NCBI RefSeq assembly: GCF_003464085.1
Contig: NZ_QSDR01000011.1
Coordinates: 1 to 64,000, forward strand
Reading direction: 5' to 3'
Length of the DNA stretch: 64,000 nucleotides
Source: Clostridium sp. AM58-1XD
GTDB lineage: Bacteria > Bacillota > Clostridia > Lachnospirales > Lachnospiraceae
Made by a program: the position numbers and the translations under genes. The notes under the pieces are model-generated. The model searched no databases, was not told the DNA's origin, and saw only the letters and a program-made list of their open reading frames with translations. Positions 8,427 to 17,754 of the stretch are shown here, piece after piece. Positions within the stretch are counted from its first letter, which is position 1. Each line of letters opens with the position of its first letter.

Positions 8427-9431
8427 ATGTTAAACGGAAAAAAGATTTTATTCAGCGGAATGCAGGCAACCGGTAATCTGACATTGGGAAATTATCTGGG
8501 AGCTCTGAAAAACTGGGTGACAATCAGTGATGAATATGAAACTTTTTATAGCGTTGTGGATATGCATTCCATTACCGTACGTCAGGACCCGGCTGAATTG
8601 AGGAAGCGCGCCAGGACACTGCTTACACTTTACATTGCGGCCGGACTCGATCCGGAGAAAAACTGTATTTATTATCAGTCCCACGTATCAGGCCATGCGG
8701 AACTGGCCTGGATTCTCAACTGCTATACTTATATGGGAGAGCTTAACCGCATGACCCAGTTCAAGGATAAGGCTGCTAAACATTCCGATAATATCAATGC
8801 GGGCCTGTTTACTTATCCTGTACTTATGGCTGCAGATATTCTTCTTTATCAGAGTGATGTGGTTCCTGTAGGAATCGACCAGATGCAGCATCTGGAGCTT
8901 ACGAGAGATATCGCACAGAGATTCAACAGCATTTACGGAGACGTATTTACGATTCCGGAGGCTTACATCGGCAAAGCCGGAGCTAAGATCATGAGCCTCC
9001 AGGACCCGTCAAAGAAGATGTCAAAATCCGACGAAAATATCAATGCCAGCATTTACCTGATGGATGATCCGGATACGATTATCCGCAAGTTTAAGCGTGC
9101 CGTAACGGATTCCGAGGCCTGCGTGCGCTACTGCGATGAACAGCCTGGTATAAAGAACCTGATTGATATTTACTGTGCATGCAACGGAAAATCCCCGGCT
9201 GATGCAGAGAAAGAATTTGAAGGAAAAGGATACGGAGATTTCAAACTGGCTGTAGGCGAGGAAGTAGTCAGCGTGCTGAAACCTCTTCAGGACCGTTTTG
9301 CAGAGCTTTCCGGCAATAAGGACTATATTGATCATGTAATCAAGGACAACTCTGAGAAGGCCAGCTATTTCGCGTCAAAGACGCTAAGAAAGGTACAGAA
9401 GAAAATCGGCTTTCCGGAGAGAATCCGTTAA
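8427..9431 (+). CDS. trpS: Tryptophanyl-tRNA synthetase
   Basis: 334 aa, typical length for a class Ic enzyme. The HIGH-equivalent is in GNLTLGNYLGA and the KMSKS loop is exact (KKMSKSDEN). It charges tRNA-Trp in the cytosol. AGGAGG precedes ATG 8427. A TTGACA box lies at 8370-8375, with an AT-rich but poorly defined -10 region. I looked for a T-box leader or terminator in the 8190-8426 gap and saw none, so expression is probably not tRNA-controlled. Confidence 0.97.
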   Translation: MLNGKKILFSGMQATGNLTLGNYLGALKNWVTISDEYETFYSVVDMHSITVRQDPAELRKRARTLLTLYIAAGLDPEKNCIYYQSHVSGHAELAWILNCYTYMGELNRMTQFKDKAAKHSDNINAGLFTYPVLMAADILLYQSDVVPVGIDQMQHLELTRDIAQRFNSIYGDVFTIPEAYIGKAGAKIMSLQDPSKKMSKSDENINASIYLMDDPDTIIRKFKRAVTDSEACVRYCDEQPGIKNLIDIYCACNGKSPADAEKEFEGKGYGDFKLAVGEEVVSVLKPLQDRFAELSGNKDYIDHVIKDNSEKASYFASKTLRKVQKKIGFPERIR

Positions 9432-9458
9432 TAATATGTGAAGATGATGAAAATATGA

Positions 9459-9487
9459 TTGACTTTTGGAATATTTTTGCATATCAT
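9459..9487 (+). promoter_or_regulatory. Promoter of the yybP-ykoY transcript
   Basis: TTGACT (9459-9464), 17 bases, TATCAT (9482-9487), placed about 25 bases before the riboswitch. Confidence 0.7.
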
Positions 9488-9513
9488 ACTGATATCAGAT
9501 ACACGAACGGAAT

Positions 9514-9660
9514 ATGGAAAAGGGAGTAGTTTTAATATCCTGTCAACATGCGCGGCCTGTTTAGGTCTGGTGGGATATACCGCTTTCGGTTACGAGACTT
9601 TTCATGTGTGAATGACAAATCATAAAGGTTTGTACAATTCATGCATGAAAAGTCTTTTTT
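9514..9660 (+). promoter_or_regulatory. yybP-ykoY manganese riboswitch with terminator
   Basis: Conserved blocks visible: AAAGGGAGTAG, GTCAAC, GGCCTG, GGTCTGGTGGG, ACCGC and ACGAGAC. Helix P1 forms between ATGGAAAAG (9514-9522) and CTTTTCAT (9598-9605). The same 3' strand is the left arm of a terminator, GACTTTTCATG (9596-9606) with CATGAAAAGTC (9644-9654) followed by T6. Metal binding, which closes P1, should therefore prevent termination: an on-switch. The family senses Mn2+ (with Ca2+ support) and often precedes P-type ATPases. Confidence 0.88.
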
Positions 9661-9744
9661 CGTTCATAACATTAGATAGGGTGGCTTGACACGGATCAAA
9701 TACATATTTCGTGCCTGCTTATCCCGGAGAGAGGAGTGTCCGAG

Positions 9745-12398
9745 ATGAAAGAATGGTATCAATTGGAAGGAAAAGAGGCATTGGATCAGCTACAGGCCTC
9801 AATGAAAGGATTATCGTCCGGGCAGGCGGACGAGAGAGAAACTCAGTATGGGAAAAACGTACTGAAGGAGTCGAAGAAAAAGAGTACGCTTCAGGTGTTT
9901 CTGGAGCAGTTTAAGGATCTTCTTGTAATTATACTTATTGTGGCAGCAGTGATTTCCATGATATCCGGTAATGTGGAAAGTACGGTCGTCATTTTTGCAG
10001 TCATAATTTTAAACGCCATTCTGGGAACGGTCCAGCATGAAAAAGCGGAAAAATCTCTGGACAGTCTGAAAGCACTGTCTTCTCCTGTTGCCAGGGTAAT
10101 GCGTGACGGCAGGAAAGTGGAAATCGATTCCAGACATGTGGTGCCGGGGGATATCCTTCTGCTGGAGGCGGGGGACCTCGTAGTGGCAGACGGCCGAATT
10201 CTGGAAAACTATTCTCTTCAGGTGAATGAAAGTTCCCTGACAGGAGAATCTACAAATGTAGAAAAGCAGTCGGGAGCAATCAGGCAGGGGCAGACAGCTC
10301 TTGCGGATCAGGTAAATATGGTGTTTTCCAGCTCGCTTGTAACGGGCGGCAGAGCCGTTATCCTCGTGACGGCTACCGGGATGGCTACGGAGATCGGAAA
10401 GATTGCTTCCCTCATGAATGAGACGAAGGAAAAGAAAACTCCGCTCCAGGTGAGCCTGGATCAGTTCAGCAGCCGTCTGGCAATTGTAATTATGGCTATT
10501 TCCGGCCTTGTATTTGCACTCAGCCTTTACAGGAAGATGCCGATCCTGGACTCCCTCATGTTTGCAGTGGCATTGGCCGTAGCGGCAATACCGGAAGCAC
10601 TCAGTTCGATTGTGACGATCGTGCAGGCGATGGGAACTCAGAAAATGGCGAAAGAGCATGCGATTATTAAAGACCTAAAAGCCGTGGAAAGCCTTGGGTG
10701 TGTTTCGGTCATCTGCTCTGACAAGACAGGAACGCTGACGCAGAATAAAATGACGGTTCAGAAGGCATATTTTGACGGCCATACGGCTGGTGTAAACGAA
10801 TTTAAAAGCCGTAATCCGGTGGCCCAGTACCTCCTGTATGCTGCTGTCCTGGCAAACGATGCGGTATTTACAGACGGAAAGATGATCGGTGACCCTACCG
10901 AATTTGCGCTTTTGGAACTGGCGCACAAGCTTGGCATCGATGAGGGTGTAATGAGAAAGGAAATGCCCCGCCTGGGAGAAATTCCATTTGATTCCGACAG
11001 AAAGCTGATGAGTACGAAGCACAAAATTTATGGAAAGCCCACCCTTCTTACAAAAGGGGCCGTCGATGTACTTCTGCCCAGGGCGACTCACATCATGACA
11101 ACAGCGGGTGAACGCCCTATGCTGGAGTCAGACCGCCAGAAGATTCTGGCACAGAATCTGGAGTTCTCTCAAAATGGACTGAGAGTGCTTGCATTCGCAT
11201 TCCGCAGTCTGGGGGAAAATGAAAACATATCTCTTGCAAGTGAAGACGGATATACATTTATCGGCCTGATCTCCATGATGGATCCGCCGAGAATCGAATC
11301 CAGAAATGCAGTAGCAAGTGCTGTAAGGGCAGGAATTAAACCAATTATGATTACAGGCGACCACAAGATCACAGCCTCGGCGATTGCCGGGAAAATAGGT
11401 ATTCTGCAGGCAGACGATATGGCGGTAACAGGACCGGAATTGGATGCTATGGGCGACAGGGAGCTGAACGAGAAGCTGGAGAAGATTTCCGTTTATGCAC
11501 GTGTATCGCCGGAGCATAAAATCAGAATCGTAAAAGCATGGCAGGACAGAGGCCATATTGTGGCCATGACGGGAGATGGAGTGAACGATGCCCCGGCGCT
11601 TAAAAAGGCCGATATCGGCGTGGCTATGGGAATTACGGGAACGGAAGTATCCAAGGATGCAGCCTCTATGATTCTGGCTGACGATAATTTTGCAACCATT
11701 ATACAGGCTGTGGCAAATGGACGTAATGTTTACAGAAATATTAAAAATGCCATTCAGTTTCTGCTTTCTGGCAATATGGCTGGTATCCTGAGCGTTTTGT
11801 ATACGTCCCTTCTGGCTCTTCCGGTTCCGTTTGCACCGGTACATCTGTTGTTCATCAACCTTCTTACGGATTCCCTTCCTGCGATCGCAATCGGGATGGA
11901 GGCTCCGGAAGACGGGCTTCTGGAACAGCCGCCGAGAGATCCAAAAGAAGGAATCTTACGAAAAAGTTTATGACGGCAATCTTTGTACAGGGAGGCTTGA
12001 TTGCAGCCTGTACCATGATGGCATATTATACCGGCCTTAAAACTGGTTCCGGATTTGGAAATGTTCATGCTCTGGATGCGGCGGCAGGCCGGACTGCAGA
12101 GGCAGTAGCCAGCACGATGGCCTTTTCAACATTGACACTGGCCCGCCTTTTCCACGGATTCAACTGCAGAAGTGAGCATTCCATTATACGCCTGGGCCTG
12201 AAGAGCAATCTCTGGAGCATTATGGCATTCGAAGCGGGAGTAATCCTTCTGGCGGCTGTCCTGTTTGTACCGGGACTTCAGAACTTGTTCTCAGTGGCTG
12301 ACCTGACCGTACGCCAGCTTATAACGATTGTAATCTTTGCCGTGATTCCGACAACGATTATCCAGGCATGGAAAACGATCAGGGAGAGTTTCAACTGA
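9745..12398 (+). CDS. P2-type cation ATPase (probable Mn2+/Ca2+ exporter), frameshifted in this sequence
   Basis: ATG 9745 is preceded by GAGAGGAG; the in-frame GTG at 9736 abuts that site. Motifs: TGES (166-169), phosphorylation site DKTGTLT (Asp326) and TGDGVND (609-615). Transmembrane helix M4 reads PEAL instead of the PEGL usual in Ca2+ pumps. The frame stops at 11973, after M6, and continues in the next frame from about 11970 to 12398 with helices M7-M10. One extra A in the A5 run at 11961-11965 would give EGILRKKFMTAIF and a normal protein of about 884 aa. The manganese riboswitch makes Mn2+ export the best guess; Ca2+ is the alternative. The break is probably a sequencing artefact. Confidence 0.88.
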
Positions 12399-12508
12399 TC
12401 CGGAAGGGAAACAACGGTGAGATAAATAATTATCTGGTGAAATCTGTCTTTTTGTGTTACAATTACCATAAAAATGAGGTTGAAATCCTTTTATTGGCGG
12501 AGGGCAGA

Positions 12509-13417
12509 ATGAAATTACTGACATATGAAATTGAACACAAGAGCTTGCTGGGGGTGCTGAGCGGTGACGAACAATGGGTGTATCCGTTAAAATCCATGGG
12601 TATTGATTTTAAGGATATGCAAGAACTTGTTTTAGAAATGGGCGATTCAGAAAAGCAGCTGATCGATTACACGTTGACAAAGAATGAGGCAGAGCCGTAT
12701 TCCATACCGGGAGCGGTCCGTCTGGAGGAAGTGAAGATCCTGGCGCCCATTCTTTGTCCGAGGCAGGATGTCATCTGCCTGGGGATCAATTATATGGCCC
12801 ATGCGGAAGAGTCGGCCAGATATAAGCTGGAGACATTTGACGGACAGCGGGAATATCCCGTATATTTTTCGAAGCGGGTGAACCGTGCAGTGTCCTATGG
12901 GGAAAACATACCGTCCCACAGTGATATTACGGACAGGCTCGATTATGAAGTGGAGCTGGCCGTTATTATTGGAAAAGAGGCCAAAAATGTTTCTGCAGAA
13001 GAGGCAGAGGAATATGTATTTGGATATACAATCCTCAATGACGTCAGCGCCAGAGACATCCAGAACCGCCATAAGCAGTGGTACTTTGGGAAGAGCCTGG
13101 ACGGAAGTACGCCGATGGGTCCCTGGATCGTAACGAGAGAGTCCCTGCCATATCCGCCGAAACTCTCGATTCAGTCCAGAATTAATGGTGAATTGAGACA
13201 GGACAGCAATACGGAGCTCTTGATCTTCGGGGTGAGCCATGTAATCAGTGATCTTTCAAAGGGAATGACTCTGCTTCCCGGCACGATTATTGCCATGGGA
13301 ACGCCGTCTGGAGTAGGCATGGGATTTCAGCCGCCTAAATTCCTGAAACCAGGGGATGAGATCGAATGTACGATTGAAGGGATCGGAAGCCTGGTGAACA
13401 CGGTATCCGAGAACTGA
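12509..13417 (+). CDS. Fumarylacetoacetate hydrolase (FAH) family protein
   Basis: 302 aa from ATG 12509, chosen for the GGAGGG site before it; the frame is open further upstream without one. An N-terminal domain of about 90 residues is followed by the FAH fold: ICLGINYMAHAEE, the metal ligands in DYEVELAVIIGK, DVSARDIQ, SLDGSTPMGPW and IAMGTPSGVGMG. Members hydrolyse or decarboxylate 2-oxo acids with a divalent metal (for example acylpyruvases and 2-hydroxyhepta-diene-dioate isomerases). The true substrate is not evident, as neighbours on both sides are unrelated. It ends at a strong bidirectional terminator. Confidence 0.88.
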   Translation: MKLLTYEIEHKSLLGVLSGDEQWVYPLKSMGIDFKDMQELVLEMGDSEKQLIDYTLTKNEAEPYSIPGAVRLEEVKILAPILCPRQDVICLGINYMAHAEESARYKLETFDGQREYPVYFSKRVNRAVSYGENIPSHSDITDRLDYEVELAVIIGKEAKNVSAEEAEEYVFGYTILNDVSARDIQNRHKQWYFGKSLDGSTPMGPWIVTRESLPYPPKLSIQSRINGELRQDSNTELLIFGVSHVISDLSKGMTLLPGTIIAMGTPSGVGMGFQPPKFLKPGDEIECTIEGIGSLVNTVSEN

Positions 13418-13450
13418 GTCCAGAAAGCCTCAGGATAAACTTATAAAAGA

Positions 13451-13505
13451 AAACGGCAGATACGCCGCCTCCCTAAATTGGGGAGTCAGAGCGTATCTGC
13501 CGTTT
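13451..13505. terminator. Bidirectional terminator between FAH gene and rubrerythrin
   Basis: A perfect 15-pair stem (AAACGGCAGATACGC at 13451-13465 with 13491-13505) has an inner TCCC/GGGA hairpin, with A and T runs on both sides, between convergent genes. Confidence 0.88.
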
Positions 13506-13541
13506 TATTATCTGGGTAAATTCCCTATGTAGGAGATTGAT

Positions 13542-14078
13542 TTAATAATTCTCGCACTTTCTCTCAAAATATGCTTTTGGATGAGCACAGCATGGACATA
13601 CTTCTGGCGCTTCTTCGCCTTCATGGATATATCCGCAGTTGCGGCATTTCCAGCCAAGAGGAGCGTCGCCCCTGAATGTATTGTTCTCCTTCATATGCTC
13701 GAGGAGGCGTAAATACCGTTTCTCATGAGCAGCTTCAACCTTGGCAACCAGTTCAAATTTAACAGCAAGCTCCTCAAAGCCTTCTTCTCTGGCTTCTTTT
13801 GCCATACGTGCATACATATCGGTCCACTCATAGTTTTCACCGGCAGCGGCGTCAGTCAGATTCTCAACAGGATCACTGATTCCGTGGAATTCTTTAAACC
13901 ACATTTTTGCATGTTCTTTTTCCTGATCTGCAGTTTCCAGATATAAGGCAGCCAGCTGCTCATAACCTGCTTTTTTTGCAGCAGAAGCATAATAAGTATA
14001 TTTATTTCTTGCCTGAGATTCTCCGGAAAATGCATCCTTTAAGTTCTGCTCTGTTTTTGTTCCTGCATACTTTGACAT
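13542..14078 (-). CDS. rbr: Rubrerythrin
   Basis: 178 aa. An N-terminal four-helix diiron domain contains the E-x-x-H type ligands ([13 protein letters not shown] and [10 protein letters not shown]), followed by a C-terminal rubredoxin-like centre with two Cys pairs (CRNCG and CPCC). It reduces hydrogen peroxide using electrons from reduced rubredoxin-type partners, protecting an anaerobe from oxygen exposure. AAAGGAGG precedes the start. It sits near the reverse rubrerythrin and PerR genes, a coherent oxidative-stress cluster, though separated from them by a repeat element and so probably transcribed alone. Confidence 0.95.
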   Translation of the reverse strand: MSKYAGTKTEQNLKDAFSGESQARNKYTYYASAAKKAGYEQLAALYLETADQEKEHAKMWFKEFHGISDPVENLTDAAAGENYEWTDMYARMAKEAREEGFEELAVKFELVAKVEAAHEKRYLRLLEHMKENNTFRGDAPLGWKCRNCGYIHEGEEAPEVCPCCAHPKAYFERKCENY

Positions 14079-14166
14079 ATTAAAATCCTCCTTTAATTAA
14101 TTATACATATATAGTCTTTGCACTATATGATTAGAATACCATAAAATGGGAATAGAAACAAGAAGA

Positions 14167-14282
14167 GGGCGTTGCAAAAAGTCGAATCATCTGTACCATT
14201 GATACCAAATTCCATTCCAGGCGGTAGCCAAGTCACTACATTCGGTATCGGTGGCACAGCTTTATTTCTTTTTGCAACACCC
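14167..14282. repeat. Dispersed hairpin repeat family A, copy 1
   Basis: 116 bp with terminal inverted repeats GGGCGTTGCAAAAA (14167-14180) and TTTTTGCAACACCC (14269-14282). An inner stem pairs TGATACC with GGTATCG. Read on the minus strand, its interior aligns with copy 2 (21314-21434) over its whole length (shared TGTAGTGAC, TTGG, GGAAT, GATTCGA). Confidence 0.82.
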
Positions 14283-14328
14283 TATTTTGAAATTTCAGAA
14301 ACTATATAAAATTGATGGTCTCTTACAA

Positions 14329-14871
14329 TTAGCCGAAGTATCTCTTTAATAAACCTTCGAAAGCCTTGCCGTGACGAGCTTCATCTCTTGCCATCTCATG
14401 TACCGTGTCATGGATTGCATCCAGATTAGCAGCCTTTGCACGTTTTGCCAGATCGAATTTACCAGCTGTAGCACCATTTTCTGCGTCTACACGCATTTCC
14501 AGGTTCTTCTTTGTGCTGTCTGTAACAACTTCGCCTAAGAGTTCAGCAAACTTTGCAGCATGCTCAGCCTCTTCGTAAGCTGCCTTCTCCCAGTATAAGC
14601 CGATCTCCGGATAGCCTTCTCTGTGAGCAACTCTTGCCATAGCCAGATACATACCAACTTCAGAACATTCTCCCTCAAAATTTGCTCTTAAATCTTTGAT
14701 GATATCTTCGCTAACGCCCTGAGCAACGCCTACTACATGCTCAGCTGCCCATGTCTTATCGCCGGACTGCTCTTTGAACTTCTCTGCTGGTGCCTTACAT
14801 ACTGGACAGAACTCCGGTGCTGCATCTCCCTCATGAACATAACCACATACTGTACATACCCATTTTTTCAT
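14329..14871 (-). CDS. Reverse rubrerythrin / NADH peroxidase
   Basis: 180 aa. Domain order is inverted relative to classical rubrerythrin: a rubredoxin centre first ([10 protein letters not shown]...CPVCKAP, residues 4-30), then the diiron four-helix bundle with E-x-x-H ligands ([20 protein letters not shown]). In Clostridia this type is a major H2O2/O2 reductase fed by NADH-dependent partners. Start at ATG 14871 because AAAGGAG lies 10 bases before; a TTG three codons earlier is unlikely. A 20-base motif in the promoter region (14921-14940) is shared with the PerR-like gene next door, so joint control is likely. Confidence 0.93.
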   Translation of the reverse strand: MKKWVCTVCGYVHEGDAAPEFCPVCKAPAEKFKEQSGDKTWAAEHVVGVAQGVSEDIIKDLRANFEGECSEVGMYLAMARVAHREGYPEIGLYWEKAAYEEAEHAAKFAELLGEVVTDSTKKNLEMRVDAENGATAGKFDLAKRAKAANLDAIHDTVHEMARDEARHGKAFEGLLKRYFG

Positions 14872-14920
14872 ACTTATCAATCTCCTTTAATTTATAATAT
14901 TTTTTTATTTGTTGTTATTA

Positions 14921-14940
14921 ATAACAGTAATTGTTACTGA
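14921..14940 (-). promoter_or_regulatory. Putative PerR box upstream of reverse rubrerythrin
   Basis: Minus-strand TCAGTAACAATTACTGTTAT. CAGTAA and TTACTG form an inverted repeat. 17 of 20 bases match the site upstream of the PerR-like gene (15409-15428). It is AT-rich like other PerR/Fur boxes but not the textbook Bacillus sequence. Confidence 0.55.
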
Positions 14941-14990
14941 TATTAATATAATACATCTTTTCTCTTTTGTCAATAGTTAGTTGAAAATTT

Positions 14991-15386
14991 TTATTGATTT
15001 CTTTTACTCAGGCAGTCTTTACATGTTCCGTAAAAATAAGTGATATGGCTGTCTATATGGCCGTCCGTATGCCTGGCAGCAAGCAGGTTCATATCATTTG
15101 AAATATCCATGGAAAGATCTGAGACGCTGCCGCATTCACGACAAATAAAGTGGTAATGCGGAGAAATATCTCCATCGAAGTGATCAGCTCCGTCTCCACA
15201 GCAAAGTTTCTGTATTTCCCCTAATTCAACAAGGAGGTTCAGATTGCGGTAAACAGTACCAAGGCTGATATTCGGGTATTCCTCACGGATACTCATATAT
15301 AGAGCATCAGCTGTCGGATGATCGCGACGAGCCATCAGACATGTTTTAATTGATTCGCGCTGACGGCTGTATTTCAGGTTTTTCAT
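14991..15386 (-). CDS. perR: Fur-family regulator, PerR-like
   Basis: 131 aa from ATG 15386 with GAAAGGAGG before it; the longer open frame overlaps the neighbouring gene and the promoter. An N-terminal winged helix (about 5-75) includes HPTADALYMSIREEYPNISLGTVYRNL, typical of Fur/PerR. The C-terminal half has HYHFICREC and CKDC, the structural zinc pairs of PerR. PerR proteins repress peroxide-defence genes until a metal-bound His is oxidised. Location beside two rubrerythrins supports PerR over Fur or Zur. A site like the one before reverse rubrerythrin lies in its own promoter, suggesting autoregulation. Confidence 0.85.
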   Translation of the reverse strand: MKNLKYSRQRESIKTCLMARRDHPTADALYMSIREEYPNISLGTVYRNLNLLVELGEIQKLCCGDGADHFDGDISPHYHFICRECGSVSDLSMDISNDMNLLAARHTDGHIDSHITYFYGTCKDCLSKRNQ

Positions 15387-15408
15387 GTCGCCTCCTTTCA
15401 GATAGACG

Positions 15409-15428
15409 ATAATAATAATTGTTACTAA
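15409..15428 (-). promoter_or_regulatory. Putative PerR box upstream of perR
   Basis: Minus-strand TTAGTAACAATTATTATTAT, nearly the same as the site before reverse rubrerythrin, 23 bases before the perR start and adjacent to the TTATAAT-rich promoter region. Confidence 0.55.
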
Positions 15429-15457
15429 CATTATAATATAAAAAAAAGAGGATTTTG

Positions 15458-16312
15458 TCAATCCCCTTTTTTCACAGAATCGATAGAATTTTTAGGAAGG
15501 CTGAGAACACCAAGTGTATACTGATGAAGGGCTTCCTTACGCAGCTGGTCGGAACGAAGAAAATGAGCATACAGGATGTCGGCCATCACAAGAAGTGGAA
15601 ACTGGGGTGAGATGGCTTTCCCGTAATTCAGATATTCCTTTACCGCACAGAGCAGCACCTCGTCACAAAATTCCTGATAAGAAGTATTTTTCTGAGAGGT
15701 GATGAGAATCGTGAATGCGCCCTGCTTATAGGCATCCCTGAGGGAAACCATAACTTCCTCCGTCTGCCCGCTGACACTGATGCCGATTACGGCACAGTCC
15801 TCATTTAAGAGGACGGAGTTCATTTTCATAATGTGGCTGTCTGTGATCGCCTCCACGTTTACACCGAGCCGCATGAATCGGAGCTTCATTTCCATGCCTA
15901 CAAAACCGGAACTTCCCCGGCCGTAAATATAAACCCGTTTTTTCGTTGAAAAAATTCCTACGATTCGTGCAATCTGCTGTTCGTCTACGAGAGAGTAGCT
16001 TTTATTCAGAAGCTCCTGATACGTATCCAGAACCTGCCTCGTGCTGTCGTCGGAGACAGGCAGGGAAGGGGCCTTTTCAAAATCCTCCTGATAGCGGAAG
16101 ATAAATTCCCGGTATCCGGCAAACCCGCATTTCTTTGCAAATCTGGAGAGGGAAGCCTCAGAAACGAACAGAAGCCTGGAGATATTTTTGGAAGAGAAGT
16201 CCACCGCCTCCTTGTTATTGATAAAAAAGTCCGCAATTGTCTTTTCCAGGGAAGTAAAATTGCTGTAAATGGATTCGATAAAAGGAATGATAGTCTTCTC
16301 GTATTTTTCCAA
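15458..16312 (-). CDS. RpiR/MurR-family regulator of the sialic-acid operon
   Basis: 284 aa. The start is TTG 16312, nine bases after GGAGG; no ATG fits. An N-terminal RpiR helix-turn-helix (about 1-77, with SEASLSRFAKKCGFAGYREF) is followed by a SIS sugar-phosphate-binding domain (about 125-255, YIYGRGSSG and GISVSGQTEEV). It is the last gene of the nan operon, and RpiR proteins in this setting (NanR of Firmicutes) sense an amino-sugar phosphate such as ManNAc-6-P. Two likely operators lie upstream of nanE. A strong hairpin between nanK and this gene may lower its expression. Confidence 0.88.
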   Translation of the reverse strand: MEKYEKTIIPFIESIYSNFTSLEKTIADFFINNKEAVDFSSKNISRLLFVSEASLSRFAKKCGFAGYREFIFRYQEDFEKAPSLPVSDDSTRQVLDTYQELLNKSYSLVDEQQIARIVGIFSTKKRVYIYGRGSSGFVGMEMKLRFMRLGVNVEAITDSHIMKMNSVLLNEDCAVIGISVSGQTEEVMVSLRDAYKQGAFTILITSQKNTSYQEFCDEVLLCAVKEYLNYGKAISPQFPLLVMADILYAHFLRSDQLRKEALHQYTLGVLSLPKNSIDSVKKGD

Positions 16313-16353
16313 AGTGTAATGCCTCCTTATAATATAATTGGATATTGCAGCAA

Positions 16354-16393
16354 TTCAGGACGGCGGGAGTTCCTCATTTTTCGCCGTCCTGAA
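16354..16393 (-). promoter_or_regulatory. Intercistronic hairpin between nanK and rpiR
   Basis: A perfect 12-pair stem, TTCAGGACGGCG (16354-16365) with CGCCGTCCTGAA (16382-16393). No T run follows on the minus strand, so it is more likely a processing or partial-attenuation element than a full terminator. Confidence 0.65.
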
Positions 16394-16396
16394 CCG

Positions 16397-17290
16397 TTAA
16401 TGGATGTTTCTGAAGTGATAATATGCGCCGAGCATACCGGCCTGATTCTGGTTTTCAGCAAATTTAAGCTGCGTATGGGAAGCTACGGTGGGAATCAGGT
16501 ATTTATCCATAGCAGTGCGGATCGGGCCGTAAAGGTACTCTCTCTGGGCCATAATGCCGCCCCCCAGAACTACGACTTCCGGATTAATTACGTAGCAGAT
16601 ATTTGCGATTCCCATACCCAGAACGTCTGCCATTTCTTCAATGGCACGGATACAGTCAGGATCATTGTTTCTGGCCATATGAAAGATTACTTTTCCGTTC
16701 AGAGACTGAGGGGAAACGCCTTTATAAGCAGCCACCTTTTTGACCAGTATGCTGCTTGCCCCCATATCCTGGAATTCTCCTCCCGGAAGGTGCATATATC
16801 CGACTTCGCAGCCGCTGCCGGAGCTGCCATGAAATACGCTTCCGTCGATGATGATGGCGCCTCCGATTCCCGTCCCAATGGTCAGGCAGAGGCTTATGCG
16901 GCTCCCTTTCGAAGCACCGGCGTAATATTCTGCCAGTCCGGCACAGTTCACATCGTTTTCCACTTCGCAGGAAAGACAGAAATCACGTTCCAGAATCTCC
17001 TTAATCCTGGTTCCCGTATAGTTGGGTATCAGGGGAGATGCGTGGGTAATCATACCCTTTTCGCAGTCCACCATGCCTGCTGTGGAAATGCAAATACCGG
17101 CCGGCTTGTATTCTTTCAGGAATTCTGTGATAATCGCATGAGCTTTGTCCATGATGCCGGGACCACCGGATTCCTGGGCCTGGGTAGCCATTTCCCCTGT
17201 GACGAGAAAGGCGCTGTTTTCCCCGTAAATGCCGTATTTGATGGAAGTTCCTCCAATATCAATACAGATGTATTGTTTTTCTGAGCTCAT
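16397..17290 (-). CDS. nanK: ROK-family N-acetylmannosamine kinase
   Basis: 297 aa. The ATP-binding motif DIGGTSIKYG is at residues about 9-18 and the catalytic Asp is in VENDVNCAGLAE. It phosphorylates ManNAc released by the lyase to ManNAc-6-P. The zinc motif of most ROK kinases (CxCGxxGCxE, with GH before it) is absent: the matching stretch reads GCEVGYMHLPGGEFQDMG. Zinc-free NanK proteins are known, so this is probably a functional variant. It lies 14 bases after the YhcH-family gene within the nan operon. Confidence 0.9.
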   Translation of the reverse strand: MSSEKQYICIDIGGTSIKYGIYGENSAFLVTGEMATQAQESGGPGIMDKAHAIITEFLKEYKPAGICISTAGMVDCEKGMITHASPLIPNYTGTRIKEILERDFCLSCEVENDVNCAGLAEYYAGASKGSRISLCLTIGTGIGGAIIIDGSVFHGSSGSGCEVGYMHLPGGEFQDMGASSILVKKVAAYKGVSPQSLNGKVIFHMARNNDPDCIRAIEEMADVLGMGIANICYVINPEVVVLGGGIMAQREYLYGPIRTAMDKYLIPTVASHTQLKFAENQNQAGMLGAYYHFRNIH

Positions 17291-17304
17291 AAGATGGAAT
17301 CCTT

Positions 17305-17754
17305 TCAGATTTTGATTTTGAAAATTGCTTTTTTAATAGCAGCCGGACCGTTTACCGCAACGGCTGTGCGGTGGCCGTCCACGGGATAACAGACCAGAAA
17401 GTCGCCGTCGGTGAGTACGACATGGCTGTTCGGCTCCCCTTCCAGAGGAAGGAAGTCATCTTTTGGAACGAATTCGCCCTGAACCATATTATCAATGAAA
17501 TTCAGATCGATCTGTTCCGGTCCGCGGAGCATAAGATGCAGGTCCAGATAATCCCTGTGTGCTTCCCAGAAACGATTGTCCGGAGAAGTGGTCTCATATT
17601 CTACAATATTAACAAATAATCGGTCGCCGTCAATAGGATGGCTGCCTTTTTCATAATTTATTAATTCATTTGCTGCTGCATAGTTAAAACATTCTTTAAT
17701 TTTTTCCTCCAGCCAGGAAAAATCTCTTAAATCTCTGATGTTTCCAAAAATCAT
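17305..17754 (-). CDS. YhcH/YjgK/YiaL-family protein (sialic-acid anomerase-like)
   Basis: 149 aa, full-length for the DUF386/YhcH cupin-like family. Features include the EAHRDYLDLHLMLRGPEQI segment and a C-terminal HVVLTDGDFLVCYPVDGHRTAVAV strand pair with the conserved metal-binding His and Glu. Members encoded in nan operons (NanQ) speed up opening or epimerisation of sialic-acid anomers before the lyase. Neighbours on both sides are nan genes, which supports this role. AAGGAGG precedes the start. Confidence 0.85.
   Translation of the reverse strand: MIFGNIRDLRDFSWLEEKIKECFNYAAANELINYEKGSHPIDGDRLFVNIVEYETTSPDNRFWEAHRDYLDLHLMLRGPEQIDLNFIDNMVQGEFVPKDDFLPLEGEPNSHVVLTDGDFLVCYPVDGHRTAVAVNGPAAIKKAIFKIKI

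Noticed and set aside
10009..11844. Long minus-strand open frames inside the P-type ATPase gene
   Set aside because: They are shadows of a gene with complete motifs on the plus strand and have no family resemblance.
13542..14150. PerR box before the classical rubrerythrin gene
   Set aside because: The AT-rich upstream region does not contain the AGTAACAATTA motif shared by the other two genes.
16319..17284. A 321-codon open frame antisense to nanK
   Set aside because: It mirrors the ROK kinase gene exactly, has no ribosome binding site and an unnatural composition; the minus-strand frame has all family motifs.
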